DNA of 64,000 nt from Planctomycetota bacterium (GTDB lineage Bacteria; Planctomycetota; UBA1135; GCA-002686595): positions 1-64,000 of the forward strand of contig JAPLOF010000056.1 of NCBI GenBank assembly GCA_026692665.1, read 5' to 3'. The first letter of the stretch is position 1. Each line of letters begins with the position of its first letter. Below are positions 53,403-62,679 of this stretch, piece after piece. Under the pieces are notes generated by a model. The model had not been told where the DNA came from, ran no database searches, and saw only the letters and a list, made by a program, of their open reading frames with translations. The position numbers and the translations under genes were made by a program.

Positions 53403-53408
53403 ATCGTA
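53403..53408 (-). promoter_or_regulatory. Start-proximal -10 box of the MFS gene
   Basis: TACGAT on the minus strand, seven bases before the ATG at 53395. If used, the transcript would begin at or next to the start codon. Confidence 0.3.
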
Positions 53409-53632
53409 GGGACGGAATGCTCCTCGCCCTAGACCGCGCGCTCGCGGCGTCCGCTCGGGGAGCGCGCCAACGTCCGATTCGTGGGGGGCCCGCGCCTCTC
53501 GGCGCGAGGACTGGAAAGGAAGGAGTACGGCGTGCGTACCAGGTCCCTCTCGCCTCGCCCACCGCGCGTGTTCCGGTCCCGGCACCGCGAACGCCGGTTG
53601 GCCGGAAAGGCGAACCGGGCCGGGACCTGGAG

Positions 53633-53638
53633 TAGGAT
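53633..53638 (+). promoter_or_regulatory. Start-proximal -10 box of the MoxR-ABC operon
   Basis: TAGGAT ends nine bases before the GTG at 53648, the first gene of the operon; the same hexamer with the same spacing precedes the GspK-like gene at 40938. No ribosome binding site lies between box and start. Confidence 0.4.
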
Positions 53639-53647
53639 CCACGAGCG

Positions 53648-54715
53648 GTGACTCCCCACCTCGAAGACTCGATCGAACGCTTGCGGCGGCGCGCCTGGCT
53701 CGGCGCGTTCCTGGGCACGTCCCTGCGCCTGTTCGCCTGGACGGCCGCCGGCCTGGCGGCCGTCGCGCTGCTCCTGCGGGCCGCGTTCCGCTACGAGCGG
53801 CTCGAGGCGGCCTGGGTCTACGCCGCGCTCGTCGTCGTGCCGATCGTCGCCTGGTTCCTGGCCCGGAAACGCGTCCCATCGCGCGACACGACCGCCGCCT
53901 GGCTCGACGTGCGTTCGGGCGGCACGGGCGCCATCGTCGCGGGCGAGGAGATCCAAGACCCCCGCTGGCGGTCCGAGGTCGAGCGCGCCCTGGCGACGCA
54001 GCCCAGCCTGCCGCGGCTCGACCTCGCGCGGCCCGGGCGGTTCGCCTTCGGTGCCCTCGCCTTCGCGGCGCTCGTCGTCGCGGTGCCCATCGCTCCGGCG
54101 CTCGTCGGCCCGCCGACCGTCCTCCAGGAGGCGGTCCTCGAGCGCGTCGAGGAACAGTTGAAGGCGCTCGAGGAGCAGGTCGAGCTCGAGCCCGAGCTCG
54201 CGGCCGAGTTGCGCGAGAACTTGGATCGGCTGCAGCGCGAAGGCGCGCTCGCGGAACCCGAAGCGGCCTTCGAAGCCCTCGATCGCGCGCAGGAACGGCT
54301 GGAGCAGGAAGCCTACGAGCGCGCCGAGGCCTCGCAGTCGGCGCAGGAGGACCTCGCGCGCACGGCGGAAGACGCGTCGCGTGACCCCCAGGCGGCGCAG
54401 GAACAGCTCGAGAAGACCATGCAGCAGCTCGCGCAGGGCGGGTTCTCGAAGGACGTGCAGTCGGCCCTCGAGAAGGAGCTCGGCGCGGCCGGCGCGTCGC
54501 TGCCGCCGGGGACGAAGCTCGGCGCGGAGAACATCGAGGCGATCTCCAAGGATCTGGCGTCGAAGCTCGCGGCGAAGAACGGCGAGCTGGCGAAGAAGGG
54601 GCTCTTGAACGCCAAGGCGCTGGCCAAGCTGGGCGAGCTCGCGAAGCTCGACGGCTTCGAGTTCAACGAGCACGTCTGCGACGCGTCGTGCGAGAAGAAG
54701 CCGGGTGGGACATGA
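53648..54715 (+). CDS. Membrane protein with coiled-coil region, first gene of the MoxR operon
   Basis: 355 residues. Two hydrophobic stretches near the N-terminus (about 23-46 and 55-70) and one at about 135-155 anchor it in the membrane. From about 160 to 285 it is strongly charged, Glu/Ala-rich and predicted coiled coil (ERVEEQLKALEEQVELEPEL, EQLEKTMQQLAQGGFSKDVQ). Two cysteines stand near the C-terminus (VCDASCEKKPGG). No named family recognised; similar anchored coiled-coil proteins are common beside MoxR/DUF58 genes. It starts with GTG at 53648. Confidence 0.75.
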   Translation: MTPHLEDSIERLRRRAWLGAFLGTSLRLFAWTAAGLAAVALLLRAAFRYERLEAAWVYAALVVVPIVAWFLARKRVPSRDTTAAWLDVRSGGTGAIVAGEEIQDPRWRSEVERALATQPSLPRLDLARPGRFAFGALAFAALVVAVPIAPALVGPPTVLQEAVLERVEEQLKALEEQVELEPELAAELRENLDRLQREGALAEPEAAFEALDRAQERLEQEAYERAEASQSAQEDLARTAEDASRDPQAAQEQLEKTMQQLAQGGFSKDVQSALEKELGAAGASLPPGTKLGAENIEAISKDLASKLAAKNGELAKKGLLNAKALAKLGELAKLDGFEFNEHVCDASCEKKPGGT

Positions 54716-54739
54716 AAGGGCCTCGGTCACGGCCGGCGC

Positions 54740-55054
54740 GTGTCGCACGGCCAGGGTCCCGGACAGGGTGGTGTCTCGCGCGGCCGCGGCGACGCGGAGA
54801 TGACGTGGGGCGAAGAGACGCCCGGCGAGACCGACAAGTTCGAGGCCAAGACACTGCCCGATGCGACCTACGCCGACCCGGAGCACTCCGGGATCGTCGG
54901 GATCGGCGCGGCCGCACCGCCCGTCGATCCCGTGGCGGAGGCGGGGGGGGCGGGACCGATCGAGGCCTCCGGCGGTCAGTCCGCCTGGCGGCGTCGGCTG
55001 GCGCCGCACCACCGCGACGCGGTGCGCACCTGGTTCGGTCCAGGCGGGCGTTGA
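54740..55054 (+). CDS. Small protein of the MoxR operon
   Basis: 104 residues from a GTG at 54740. The N-terminus is Gly-rich (SHGQGPGQGGVSRGRGDAEM), followed by MTWGEETPGETDKFEAKTLP, YADPEHSGIVGIGAA and a basic C-terminus (WRRRLAPHHRDAVRTWFGPG). The composition in this frame is protein-like, whereas the competing frame that starts at 54712 (overlapping the previous stop) is Arg-rich and unlikely. Function unknown; probably a soluble or membrane-peripheral partner in the operon. Start codon uncertain. Confidence 0.6.
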   Translation: MSHGQGPGQGGVSRGRGDAEMTWGEETPGETDKFEAKTLPDATYADPEHSGIVGIGAAAPPVDPVAEAGGAGPIEASGGQSAWRRRLAPHHRDAVRTWFGPGGR

Positions 55055-55091
55055 GCCGGCCGCGAGTCGCCGAAATCCGCCTGAGAAACGC

Positions 55092-56129
55092 ATGAAAGCC
55101 GAAGCTCCCGCTTTGCCTTCCCCGGACGAAGTCTCTGCCGCGCGCGCGCAGGCGATGGCGATCCTCGAGGGGCTCGACCGCACGTTGTACGGACAGAAGG
55201 AGCTCACCCGGCTCGTCCTGGTCGGCGCGCTCGCGCGGGGACACGTCCTGCTCGAAGGCTTGCCCGGACTCGGCAAGACCGAGCTCGTGAAGGCGCTGGC
55301 GACTCTCTTGGGGCTCACGTTCAAGCGACTGCAGTTCACCCCCGACCTCCTGCCCGGCGACGTGACCGGCGGGCACATGCTCGAGGAGGAGAACGGCCGC
55401 CGCCGGCTCGTGTTCCATCCCGGGCCCGTGTTCACGAACGTGCTGCTCGCCGACGAGATCAATCGCGCCAGCCCGAAGACGCAGTCGGCGCTGCTCGAGG
55501 CGATGCAGGAACGGCGCGTCACCGTGCTGGGCGAGACGCGCGCGCTGCCGCATCCCTTCTGGGTGCTCGCGACGCAGAACCCGATCGAGCTCGAGGGCAC
55601 GTACCCGCTGCCGGAAGCGCAGCTCGACCGGTTCCTCTTCAAGGTCGAGGTCCAGGGCGTCGGGCGCGAGGCGCTGCAGGCGATCCTGAACGAGCGCTCG
55701 TGGGGCAAGCCGCCCGAGCTCACGACGGTCGCCGACGCGGCCTCGCTCGATCGGCTGTTCGGTGTCGTCGATCGCATCCACCTGCCGAAGGCGGTGGCGG
55801 CCTACATCGCGCGTCTGGTCGACGCGACGCATCCCAAGTCGGATCTGGCGCCGTCCACGGTGAAGACCTACGTGCGCTACGGCGCATCTCCCCGCGCGGC
55901 GATCGCCATCGCGGAATCGGGTCGCGCGCACGCGTTGCTCGCGGGAAAACCCAACGTGGGCTTCGACGACGTCCGTGCCGTGATGGGCAGCGCACTGGGC
56001 CACCGCCTCGTGCTCGACTACCGCGCGCGACTCGACGGGATCGGCGGGCGCGACGTGGCCAAGGCCGTGCTCGATTCCGTGGGCGAGATCGAGGAGTCGC
56101 TGCCGCGCGAGGTGTCCGGTGCGCGGTAG
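55092..56129 (+). CDS. MoxR-family AAA+ ATPase
   Basis: 345 residues, the usual MoxR size. Walker A is LLEGLPGLGKTELVKALATL, Walker B LLADEINRASPKTQSALLEA; the sensor region is WVLATQNPIELEGTYPLPEA and the arginine-finger/lid region QLDRFLFKVEV. MoxR ATPases act as chaperones in maturation of protein complexes, typically with DUF58 and VWA proteins. Here a DUF58 protein is encoded four genes later and ABC transporter genes lie between them. The ATG at 55092 begins the family-typical helix. The next gene overlaps its end by 11 bases. Confidence 0.95.
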   Translation: MKAEAPALPSPDEVSAARAQAMAILEGLDRTLYGQKELTRLVLVGALARGHVLLEGLPGLGKTELVKALATLLGLTFKRLQFTPDLLPGDVTGGHMLEEENGRRRLVFHPGPVFTNVLLADEINRASPKTQSALLEAMQERRVTVLGETRALPHPFWVLATQNPIELEGTYPLPEAQLDRFLFKVEVQGVGREALQAILNERSWGKPPELTTVADAASLDRLFGVVDRIHLPKAVAAYIARLVDATHPKSDLAPSTVKTYVRYGASPRAAIAIAESGRAHALLAGKPNVGFDDVRAVMGSALGHRLVLDYRARLDGIGGRDVAKAVLDSVGEIEESLPREVSGAR

Positions 56130-57939
56130 GTTCGCCGCCGTCCTGGGCGCGATCCTGCTCCTCGTCCTCGCGCCCATGGGACGCGCGGGCGAACAGTCCG
56201 AGACGGTCGACGGCCTGCGCGTCACGATCTCGACGAACTGGCCTTCCACGCTGAACCGCGGCTGGCAGCCGGCGACGGTCCGCGTCGCGAATCCCACCGG
56301 CGAGGACCGGACGGTGGGCCTGAGCTTCCAGTGCTACTCGGGCCCCGGCACCGACATCGTCACGCGCAACCTGCGCGTCCGGGCGGGCGCGACCGAGCAG
56401 TTCGAGATCGTGCTGCCCGCGCGGGCCGGGCTCTCGAATGCGTACAGCCTCACGATCGACGCCGGGGGGCGTGGTTTCCTGAGCGGCGTCGGCGCGGAAA
56501 AGGCCTGCCCGGGGCACGAGCGCGTCGTGCTCGTCGCCAGCCGTTCCGGTCCGACCACGGTGGCGGTCGCCGGATGGGCGACCGACCTGTCGGCGGAGTC
56601 CGCTCCACGCGCGCCGGAGGATGCGAGTCCGCTCCGCGTGGCGCACATCGGCGGCGTTCCGATCAGCCTTCCCGCGCCCGCCGCGGCCCCCGCGCCCGAC
56701 CATGTGCGCGTCGAGGGCATCGCCTTCGAGAACCTGTCGGCGCTTCCCGAGGCGTACACGAGCCTCCACGCGCTCGTGCTCGACGTCGGGGACGGCACGC
56801 CGCCGCCGCGCGGAGTCGTCGACGCGATCTCGGCCTGGGTCCGCTCGGGGGGCGTGCTGGCCGTCTACGGTCGCGGCGCGCGCGCGTTCCTGGACAAGGA
56901 ACCGGCCCTCGCGGCGTGGACGGAACCCCGGTTCCGCGTGGGTGGATCCGACTCCGTCGCGACCTGGGCCGCCGGGCTCGGACTCCTCCTCGTCGCGGAG
57001 AAGGACGCGATCCTCTCGACACCGGCCGAGGTCGCGGAGCTGAACACGGCGATCGAGACCCTCGCGCCGCTCGATCGGCCCGCGCCCCACAGCACGTACG
57101 ACCTCCCCATCCCGGGCATCGAGGTGCCTTTTCGCGCGCTCACCCTCCTGCTGGTGCTCTTCGCGATCCTGGTCGGGCCGGTGAACCTGATCCTCGTGCG
57201 GCGCAGCGGCCGGCCGGTGCTGCTCCTCCTGACGATCCCGGCGATCGCGTTCGTCTTCTCCATCGGGCTCGTGGTCTACGGAGCGGTCGCGCAGGGTCTC
57301 GACGTCCGCGCCACCTCGTCCTCGGTCGGCGTGCTCGATCAGCGCGCTCACCAGGGGTCGTCGCACGAGCGGCGGCAGGTTTTCGCCGGTCTCGCGGCGG
57401 GTCCGGGCCTGCGTCCCGGCCCAGGTTCCGTGGTCGCGAGGCCCGCAGACGACGCGCTCGATTGGAGCACGCGGCGCGAGTACCGCGCGAGCTACGACTC
57501 GGGCCTGACGCTCTCGGGCTCCTGGCTGCCCGTGCGGACGCCCACGCGATTCTCGGTCGGCGTGGACCGCGCTGCGCGCGCGCGCATCGACGTCGAGCGC
57601 ACCGCCGACGGGTGGAAGCTCACCAACGGGCTCGAGACCGAGGTGAAGCGGCTCGTGCTCCGCGACGAGGCCGGGGAGCTCCACCTGTTCCAGGGCCCGA
57701 TCTCCGCCGGCCGCGTCGCTTTCGCGGAGAGCGCGAGCCCCGACCCCGACGAACTGAAGAGGCTCGCGGGTCACGGAGTCCTGGCCGCTCCGCTCGAGGA
57801 CGGCGGCGTCCTCCCGCGCGCGGCGTGGATCGCGACGGTGGGCGCCTCGCCGCTGATCGATCCGTGCGGGCTGGACTACGAGGAGTCGGCGGGCGAACAC
57901 CTGGTGCTCGGCGTCCTCGCGATGCCGGAGGGACGCTGA
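56119..57939 (+). CDS. Membrane-anchored exported protein of the MoxR-ABC operon
   Basis: 606 residues with a signal peptide (about 1-24, AAVLGAILLLVLAPMGRAGE). A beta-rich exported domain (about 28-330) begins LRVTISTNWPSTLNRGWQPA, as in NPCBM-free Ig-like folds. Two adjacent membrane helices follow (about 342-395: LTLLLVLFAILVGPVNLILV and LLLLTIPAIAFVFSIGLVVY), then a second domain of 210 residues. The layout with a large outside domain beside an ABC-2 transporter recalls the GldG-type partners of such transporters, but the similarity is only in layout. The GTG start overlaps moxR by 11 bases. Confidence 0.78.
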   Translation: MRGRFAAVLGAILLLVLAPMGRAGEQSETVDGLRVTISTNWPSTLNRGWQPATVRVANPTGEDRTVGLSFQCYSGPGTDIVTRNLRVRAGATEQFEIVLPARAGLSNAYSLTIDAGGRGFLSGVGAEKACPGHERVVLVASRSGPTTVAVAGWATDLSAESAPRAPEDASPLRVAHIGGVPISLPAPAAAPAPDHVRVEGIAFENLSALPEAYTSLHALVLDVGDGTPPPRGVVDAISAWVRSGGVLAVYGRGARAFLDKEPALAAWTEPRFRVGGSDSVATWAAGLGLLLVAEKDAILSTPAEVAELNTAIETLAPLDRPAPHSTYDLPIPGIEVPFRALTLLLVLFAILVGPVNLILVRRSGRPVLLLLTIPAIAFVFSIGLVVYGAVAQGLDVRATSSSVGVLDQRAHQGSSHERRQVFAGLAAGPGLRPGPGSVVARPADDALDWSTRREYRASYDSGLTLSGSWLPVRTPTRFSVGVDRAARARIDVERTADGWKLTNGLETEVKRLVLRDEAGELHLFQGPISAGRVAFAESASPDPDELKRLAGHGVLAAPLEDGGVLPRAAWIATVGASPLIDPCGLDYEESAGEHLVLGVLAMPEGR

Positions 57940-58871
57940 TGCCGGCCCTGGAAGTGCGCGGGATCACGAAGCGTTTCGGACGCCTCACCGCGGTCGACAA
58001 CGTGTCCTTCGCCATCGAGAAGGGCCGGATCACGGGTTTCATCGGGCCCAACGGGGCGGGCAAGACCACCACGATGCGCATCGCGGCGACGCTGGAGCTG
58101 CCCGACGAGGGCGACGTCCTCCTCGATGGCGTGTCGGTGCTCGACGACCCGCGCGGCGCGCGCGCGAAGCTGGGCTTCATGCCCGACAGCTACGGCGCGT
58201 ACCCGAGCACGACGCTGTGGGAGTACCTGGATTTCTTCGCGCGCGCCTACGACCTGGCCGGCGACGTGCGCCGTCGGCGCGTCGAGGAAGTGCTGGAGTT
58301 CACGTCTCTCTCCGCGTTGCGCGAGAAGGAGATGAACACGCTGTCCAAGGGCCTCAAGCAGCGCCTGTGTCTGGCGAAGACGCTGTTGCACGACCCGAGC
58401 ATCCTGATCCTCGACGAGCCCGCCGCGGGACTCGATCCCCGGGCCCGGGTCGAGTTGCGCGAGCTGGTTCGCGCGCTGGCCGGCATGGGCAAGGCGATCC
58501 TCGTTTCGTCGCACATCCTGACGGAGCTGGCCGAGATGTGCGACGGCATCGCCGTCATCGAGGCCGGCCAGATCAAGGCCACCGGCTCCGTGGGCGACGT
58601 GACGCGCGGCATCCAGAGCGCGGTGCCCGTCTATGTGCGCGTACTCGAAGGCGCCGACCGGCTCGAGCGCACGCTGCACGAATTGCCCGGGATCGAACGC
58701 GTGCGGCGCGAGGGCGACGGCGTCGTGTTCGAGCACGCGGGCTCGCCGGAATCGCTCAGCGGCGTGCTCGCGGCGCTGGTTGGCGCGGGGCTGCGCCCCG
58801 TCGAGTTCACGCCGCGCGCGATGGGCCTCGAGGAGGTCTTCCTGTCGCTCACCCAAGGCAAGATGCAGTGA
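57939..58871 (+). CDS. ABC transporter ATP-binding protein (ABC-2 type)
   Basis: 310 residues with one nucleotide-binding domain: Walker A GFIGPNGAGKTTTMRIAATL, signature NTLSKGLKQRLCLAKTLL (LSKGLKQR in place of LSGGQ), Walker B ILILDEPAAGLDPRARVELR and switch His in ILVSSHILTELAEM. The C-terminal 80 residues form the extra domain seen in GldA/CcmA/drug-export type ATPases. It powers the two membrane proteins encoded next. Its ATG overlaps the previous stop (TGATG). Confidence 0.95.
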   Translation: MPALEVRGITKRFGRLTAVDNVSFAIEKGRITGFIGPNGAGKTTTMRIAATLELPDEGDVLLDGVSVLDDPRGARAKLGFMPDSYGAYPSTTLWEYLDFFARAYDLAGDVRRRRVEEVLEFTSLSALREKEMNTLSKGLKQRLCLAKTLLHDPSILILDEPAAGLDPRARVELRELVRALAGMGKAILVSSHILTELAEMCDGIAVIEAGQIKATGSVGDVTRGIQSAVPVYVRVLEGADRLERTLHELPGIERVRREGDGVVFEHAGSPESLSGVLAALVGAGLRPVEFTPRAMGLEEVFLSLTQGKMQ

Positions 58872-60358
58872 GCGGCAGGACGCGATCGGACCGGCTGAAC
58901 CCGGTCTTCCTGAAGGAGCTGCGGCAGGCGCTGCGCGGTCGCACGTTCGCTGTCCTCTTTCCCGCGACGGTCGCGATCGCGGTGGCGCTCGCGATCACGG
59001 TGCTGGTCGATCACCCGGGGCAGGCGAATCTCGGTCCAGACGTGTTCCTGCCCGTGATCGTCGTCCTGGGCGTGGCGGCGCTCGGCCTGGTGCCGTTCTC
59101 GACCTTCCAATCGATGGCGGGCGAGTGGGACGAGGGCACCCAGGACCTCCTGGTTCTCTCGCATCTCTCGCCTTCCAGGATCGTGCTCGGGAAGCTCCTG
59201 ACCGCGGCCGTGGAGTCGGGCCTCTACGTGCTGGCGTTCTTGCCGCTGCTCCTCTTCACGTTCCTGCTGACGGGAGTGGACGTGCGCGACATCCTCTTCC
59301 TCGTCGCCGGTCTGTACGGAGCGTCCCTCGCGATGAGCTGCGTGGCGATGACGCTCGCCGGGCTGTCGCGCGTGCGGTTCTGGCGCGTGATCCTGCTCGT
59401 GGCCCTGGGCGGGCTCGGTTTCGCGGCGCTGCTCGGAGGCATCGAGCTCGTCGACCAGTTCGTGGCGCGAGGCCGGGGGCTCGGCTCGACCTTCGCGTCG
59501 GACGAGGCCTTGGCGTTGGTCGTGCTCGTCCTGGTCTTCGGTTCGTTGGGGTTCTCCTTCGCCGCGACGCGTATCGCGCACCCCGAGGACGATCGATCGG
59601 GGCCCGTGCGCGTCACGGTCACCGTGCTGCTGCTCGGATTCCTGACCTGGCTCACCGTGAGCCCGCCGGGGCCGCTGACGGCCCAGGTGGTCGAGAGGGT
59701 GGCCATGGCCTTCGGAGTCATCACGGCGATGTTCGCGGTGTTCTTCGTGACCGAGCCCGAACGACTGCCGCGGCGCACGGCGACGCGCATCCCGGCGCAT
59801 CCCGCGCTGGCCTTCCTCGCGGCCCCGTTCCTGCCCGGCGGCGGGCGCGGGGTCCTGTGGTGGCTCCTCCAACTCGGCGTCCTGCTCACCTGGGCCGTGC
59901 TCCTGCCCCTGGCGCCGTCTCCCGCCTTCACGGGGGGATGGTCGAGATCGATCGCCGACGTCCTCCTGCACTGGGCGGCGCTGATGGCGTACTTCGTCGT
60001 CTACCTGGCCGGCTTCTCGCTGGCGATGACGCGGCTGCGCGAGCGCTCCTCCGGTCCGCTCGCGGCCCGGCTGATCCTCCCGTCCGTCGCGATCCTGTCG
60101 ATGGTCCTGCCCATCATGATCGGGTTCCTCCTGGATCAGCAGAAGTGGCGCAACGGCGACCACGCGCTCATGCCGTTCTGGGCGGCGACGGCGGGCGAAG
60201 CACAAGGGGTGCGCCTCGTCGCGATCCTCGTCGCGGCCGTGGTCCTGCTCGCCAACGGACCGCGGATGATGCGCTCCTTCCGCGAGGTCCTCGCCGCGAG
60301 CCGCGCGCGGCGCGTGGGGGCCGTGAAGCGATCCGAGGTGTCCGCACATGCCGCCTAG
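58868..60358 (+). CDS. ABC-2 transporter permease, copy 1
   Basis: 496 residues with about 12 hydrophobic helices. The N-terminus LNPVFLKELRQALRGRTFAV and the segment EWDEGTQDLLVLSHLSPSRI are typical of ABC-2 permeases of the ABC-2_membrane type. The next gene encodes a paralogue with the same landmarks, so the transporter is probably a heterodimer. The GTG start overlaps the ATPase stop by four bases (GTGA). The substrate is unknown. Confidence 0.88.
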   Translation: MSGRTRSDRLNPVFLKELRQALRGRTFAVLFPATVAIAVALAITVLVDHPGQANLGPDVFLPVIVVLGVAALGLVPFSTFQSMAGEWDEGTQDLLVLSHLSPSRIVLGKLLTAAVESGLYVLAFLPLLLFTFLLTGVDVRDILFLVAGLYGASLAMSCVAMTLAGLSRVRFWRVILLVALGGLGFAALLGGIELVDQFVARGRGLGSTFASDEALALVVLVLVFGSLGFSFAATRIAHPEDDRSGPVRVTVTVLLLGFLTWLTVSPPGPLTAQVVERVAMAFGVITAMFAVFFVTEPERLPRRTATRIPAHPALAFLAAPFLPGGGRGVLWWLLQLGVLLTWAVLLPLAPSPAFTGGWSRSIADVLLHWAALMAYFVVYLAGFSLAMTRLRERSSGPLAARLILPSVAILSMVLPIMIGFLLDQQKWRNGDHALMPFWAATAGEAQGVRLVAILVAAVVLLANGPRMMRSFREVLAASRARRVGAVKRSEVSAHAA

Positions 60359-61847
60359 CGGGTTCCCCGGGTCCGTGATGCTCGACCGCCTGGCCGAGCG
60401 CGCGAACCCCGTCCTGGTGAAGGAGGTGCGCTCCGCGCTCCGGGGGCGCACGTTCGCGGGCGGTTTCATCGCCGTCCTCGTGCTGGCGCTCGTCGCGAGC
60501 TCCATCGCGATGATCGTCGCCACGGCCGGATCCGACAGCACGCCCTCGGGGATCGGCTACTTGATCGCGATCGCGATCGTGTTCAGCCTGGGAGCGCACG
60601 GACTCGTTCCGTTCTCGGCGATGGCGTCGATGAGCGCCGAGCACGACGAGGGTTCCCTCGAGCTGCTGCAACTCTCGGGGATCTCGCCGGCGCGCCTCGT
60701 GCTCGGCAAGCTCGGCGCGGCCGCCGTGCAGGGGGCCTTGATCTATGCCGCGTTCCTGCCGTTCCTGGCCTTCGCGTTCCTGTTGCAGGGCGTGGACATC
60801 GCCATGTTGTCGGCGGGCATCGTGGCCTCCTTCGCCGGATCGATCGCGTTCTCGTCGTTCGGGATCATGCTCGGAGCCGTGCTGCGCCTGCGCTGGTTGC
60901 GCGTGCTGGGCTACGTGGTGCTCGCGATCGCGCTCATGTCGGGCGTGCAGGGGCTGTTCGGGTGGATCGCGATCGGGTTCTTCTCCGGCAGCGGGCCGAC
61001 CTGGTCCGAGTTCCTCCTCGGGCTCGCCATCACCGTCCTCGTGGCGGCCTTCTGCTGCGTGTACGCGACGACGCGGCTGCAGCATTCCGAGGAGAACCGT
61101 TCGACCGCTTTCCGCGTGCTCGGCACGGCTGCGCTGATCGTCGCGTGCTGCTTCGGGGTCGCGACGGGTCGGCCCGACAACACGTTCGCGTGGGCGATCG
61201 CGGCGCTGGCCCTGGGCCTGCCCTCGATGCTGCTCGGCGTGACCGAGGCCGAGCGCATGCCGCGGGCCGTGCTCGCGCGCGCGCGACGCAGCGGCTCCCG
61301 CTGGTACCTGGCACCCTGGCTCCCGGGCGGCGGACGCGGCGTGCTGCTGGTGCTCGTCCATTGCCTCCTGGTGCTCCTCGCCGGGCTCGTCGCGACCCTG
61401 TTCGCGGGTGGAGGCCGGGCGGAGTGGTGGCGGATGCTCGGCGCTCTCGCCGCGGTCGAGACCTGGTTCCTGTTCGTGCTGCTGACTCCGGCGGGCATCG
61501 CCGCGCGCTGGCTCGACCGGCCCTGGGTGCAGATGCTCACGCGGGTGTCCTGCATCGCCTTCCCGGTGGCCCTGGTCCTGCTACCGGCCTTCGTGCGCTT
61601 CCTGGCCGGCACGCCCGCGTCCGCGTTCTCTCATCCCGGCAACCCGGTCCGGCTGGCCGGTCTCGCCTTCGACGCACGGGAGATCCAGGACCTGCTGCCC
61701 ATCGCGGTCGTCGGAGCCGTCGCGATCACCGTGGCCCTGGGACTCAACCTTCCGCGCGTGCTGCGCTCGTTCGGCGAAGTGCGCCGGGCTCGCGAAGCCT
61801 CCGCGACTTCCGCCCTGGAGACGACGGGTGCCGAAGCCCAGCGCTGA
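60348..61847 (+). CDS. ABC-2 transporter permease, copy 2
   Basis: 499 residues, about 12 helices. It parallels the preceding permease along the whole length: ANPVLVKEVRSALRGRTFAG, AEHDEGSLELLQLSGISPAR and WLPGGGRGVLLVLVHCLLVL match the equivalent segments there. The pair therefore arose by tandem duplication. The start overlaps the end of copy 1 by 11 bases. Same operon and likely the same complex. Confidence 0.88.
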   Translation: MPPSGFPGSVMLDRLAERANPVLVKEVRSALRGRTFAGGFIAVLVLALVASSIAMIVATAGSDSTPSGIGYLIAIAIVFSLGAHGLVPFSAMASMSAEHDEGSLELLQLSGISPARLVLGKLGAAAVQGALIYAAFLPFLAFAFLLQGVDIAMLSAGIVASFAGSIAFSSFGIMLGAVLRLRWLRVLGYVVLAIALMSGVQGLFGWIAIGFFSGSGPTWSEFLLGLAITVLVAAFCCVYATTRLQHSEENRSTAFRVLGTAALIVACCFGVATGRPDNTFAWAIAALALGLPSMLLGVTEAERMPRAVLARARRSGSRWYLAPWLPGGGRGVLLVLVHCLLVLLAGLVATLFAGGGRAEWWRMLGALAAVETWFLFVLLTPAGIAARWLDRPWVQMLTRVSCIAFPVALVLLPAFVRFLAGTPASAFSHPGNPVRLAGLAFDAREIQDLLPIAVVGAVAITVALGLNLPRVLRSFGEVRRAREASATSALETTGAEAQR

Positions 61848-62679
61848 AGCCCGGAGCCTGGGCGCGCTGCACCGGCTCGCGCTGCTCGGCAACCCGCAGC
61901 GCGGCGCGATCGGCGAGCGCCTCGCGCGTGGCACGGGTTCCAGCCTCGAGTTCCAGGATCGCCGCGCGTACCAGGCCGGCGACGACATCCGTCACGTGGA
62001 CTGGCGCGCGATGGCGCGGACGGACCAGGTTCTCGTCCGGCAGTACCGCGAGGAAGTCCTGCCGCGTGTGGAAATCGTCCTCGACTCGTCGCGTTCCATG
62101 GCGGTCGACGAGGCGAAGGCGGCCCTCGCCGTCGACGTGGCGGCGATGCTCTCGCTCGCGGCGCGCGGCGCCGGCTTCCAGTCCGTGATCGCGCTGGCGG
62201 GCGACCGCCCCGAGATCGTCGACGTGGAGCGCTTCGAGGAAGCCGGCGTCGAGTTCGAGGCGCGCACGCCCTGGCCGCCGGCGCTCTCGTCCGCGATCGC
62301 GACGTTGCGCAGCGGTTCGATGCGCGTGCTCGTCAGCGACTTCCTGTTCCCTCACGATCCGGGGGAACTTGTGCGTACCCTGGCGGTGCGCGGCGGGGGA
62401 CTCGTGCTGGTGCAGGTCCTGGCAACAGGAGATGCGCATCCCGAGGCGGGCTTGGCGCTGCGCCTCCTGGACGCCGAGTCGAACGCGTCGCGCGACCTCG
62501 TGCTCGACCGGCGAGCGGTGGAGCGCTACCTCGAGCGGCTGGAGCGCCTCACCCGCGGCCTGCACGAGGAGTGCCGGAGGGCCGGCGCCCGTTTCGTGCG
62601 GGTCGAGGCCGGGACCGCGCTCGCCAGCGTCGCTCGGACGCTGGCGCAGGCCGGCATCCTGGATCTCGACGGTCACTAG
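61828..62679 (+). CDS. DUF58 family protein
   Basis: 283 residues. The DUF58 signature is present: EFQDRRAYQAGDDIRHVDWR then RTDQVLVRQYREEVLPRVEI, followed by a VWA-like core with DSSRSM (VLDSSRSMAVDEAKAA) and LVSDFLFPHDPGELV. DUF58 proteins are encoded with MoxR ATPases and are thought to be their substrates or partners. Here it closes the operon, separated from moxR by the ABC genes. The GTG at 61828 overlaps the permease by 20 bases. Confidence 0.92.
   Translation: MPKPSAEARSLGALHRLALLGNPQRGAIGERLARGTGSSLEFQDRRAYQAGDDIRHVDWRAMARTDQVLVRQYREEVLPRVEIVLDSSRSMAVDEAKAALAVDVAAMLSLAARGAGFQSVIALAGDRPEIVDVERFEEAGVEFEARTPWPPALSSAIATLRSGSMRVLVSDFLFPHDPGELVRTLAVRGGGLVLVQVLATGDAHPEAGLALRLLDAESNASRDLVLDRRAVERYLERLERLTRGLHEECRRAGARFVRVEAGTALASVARTLAQAGILDLDGH

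Noticed and set aside
54712-55095. Alternative gene in the frame starting at the ATG that overlaps the stop at 54715
   Set aside because: The ATGA overlap is attractive, but the product is Arg/Gly-rich and disordered, while the neighbouring frame from 54740 has balanced composition.
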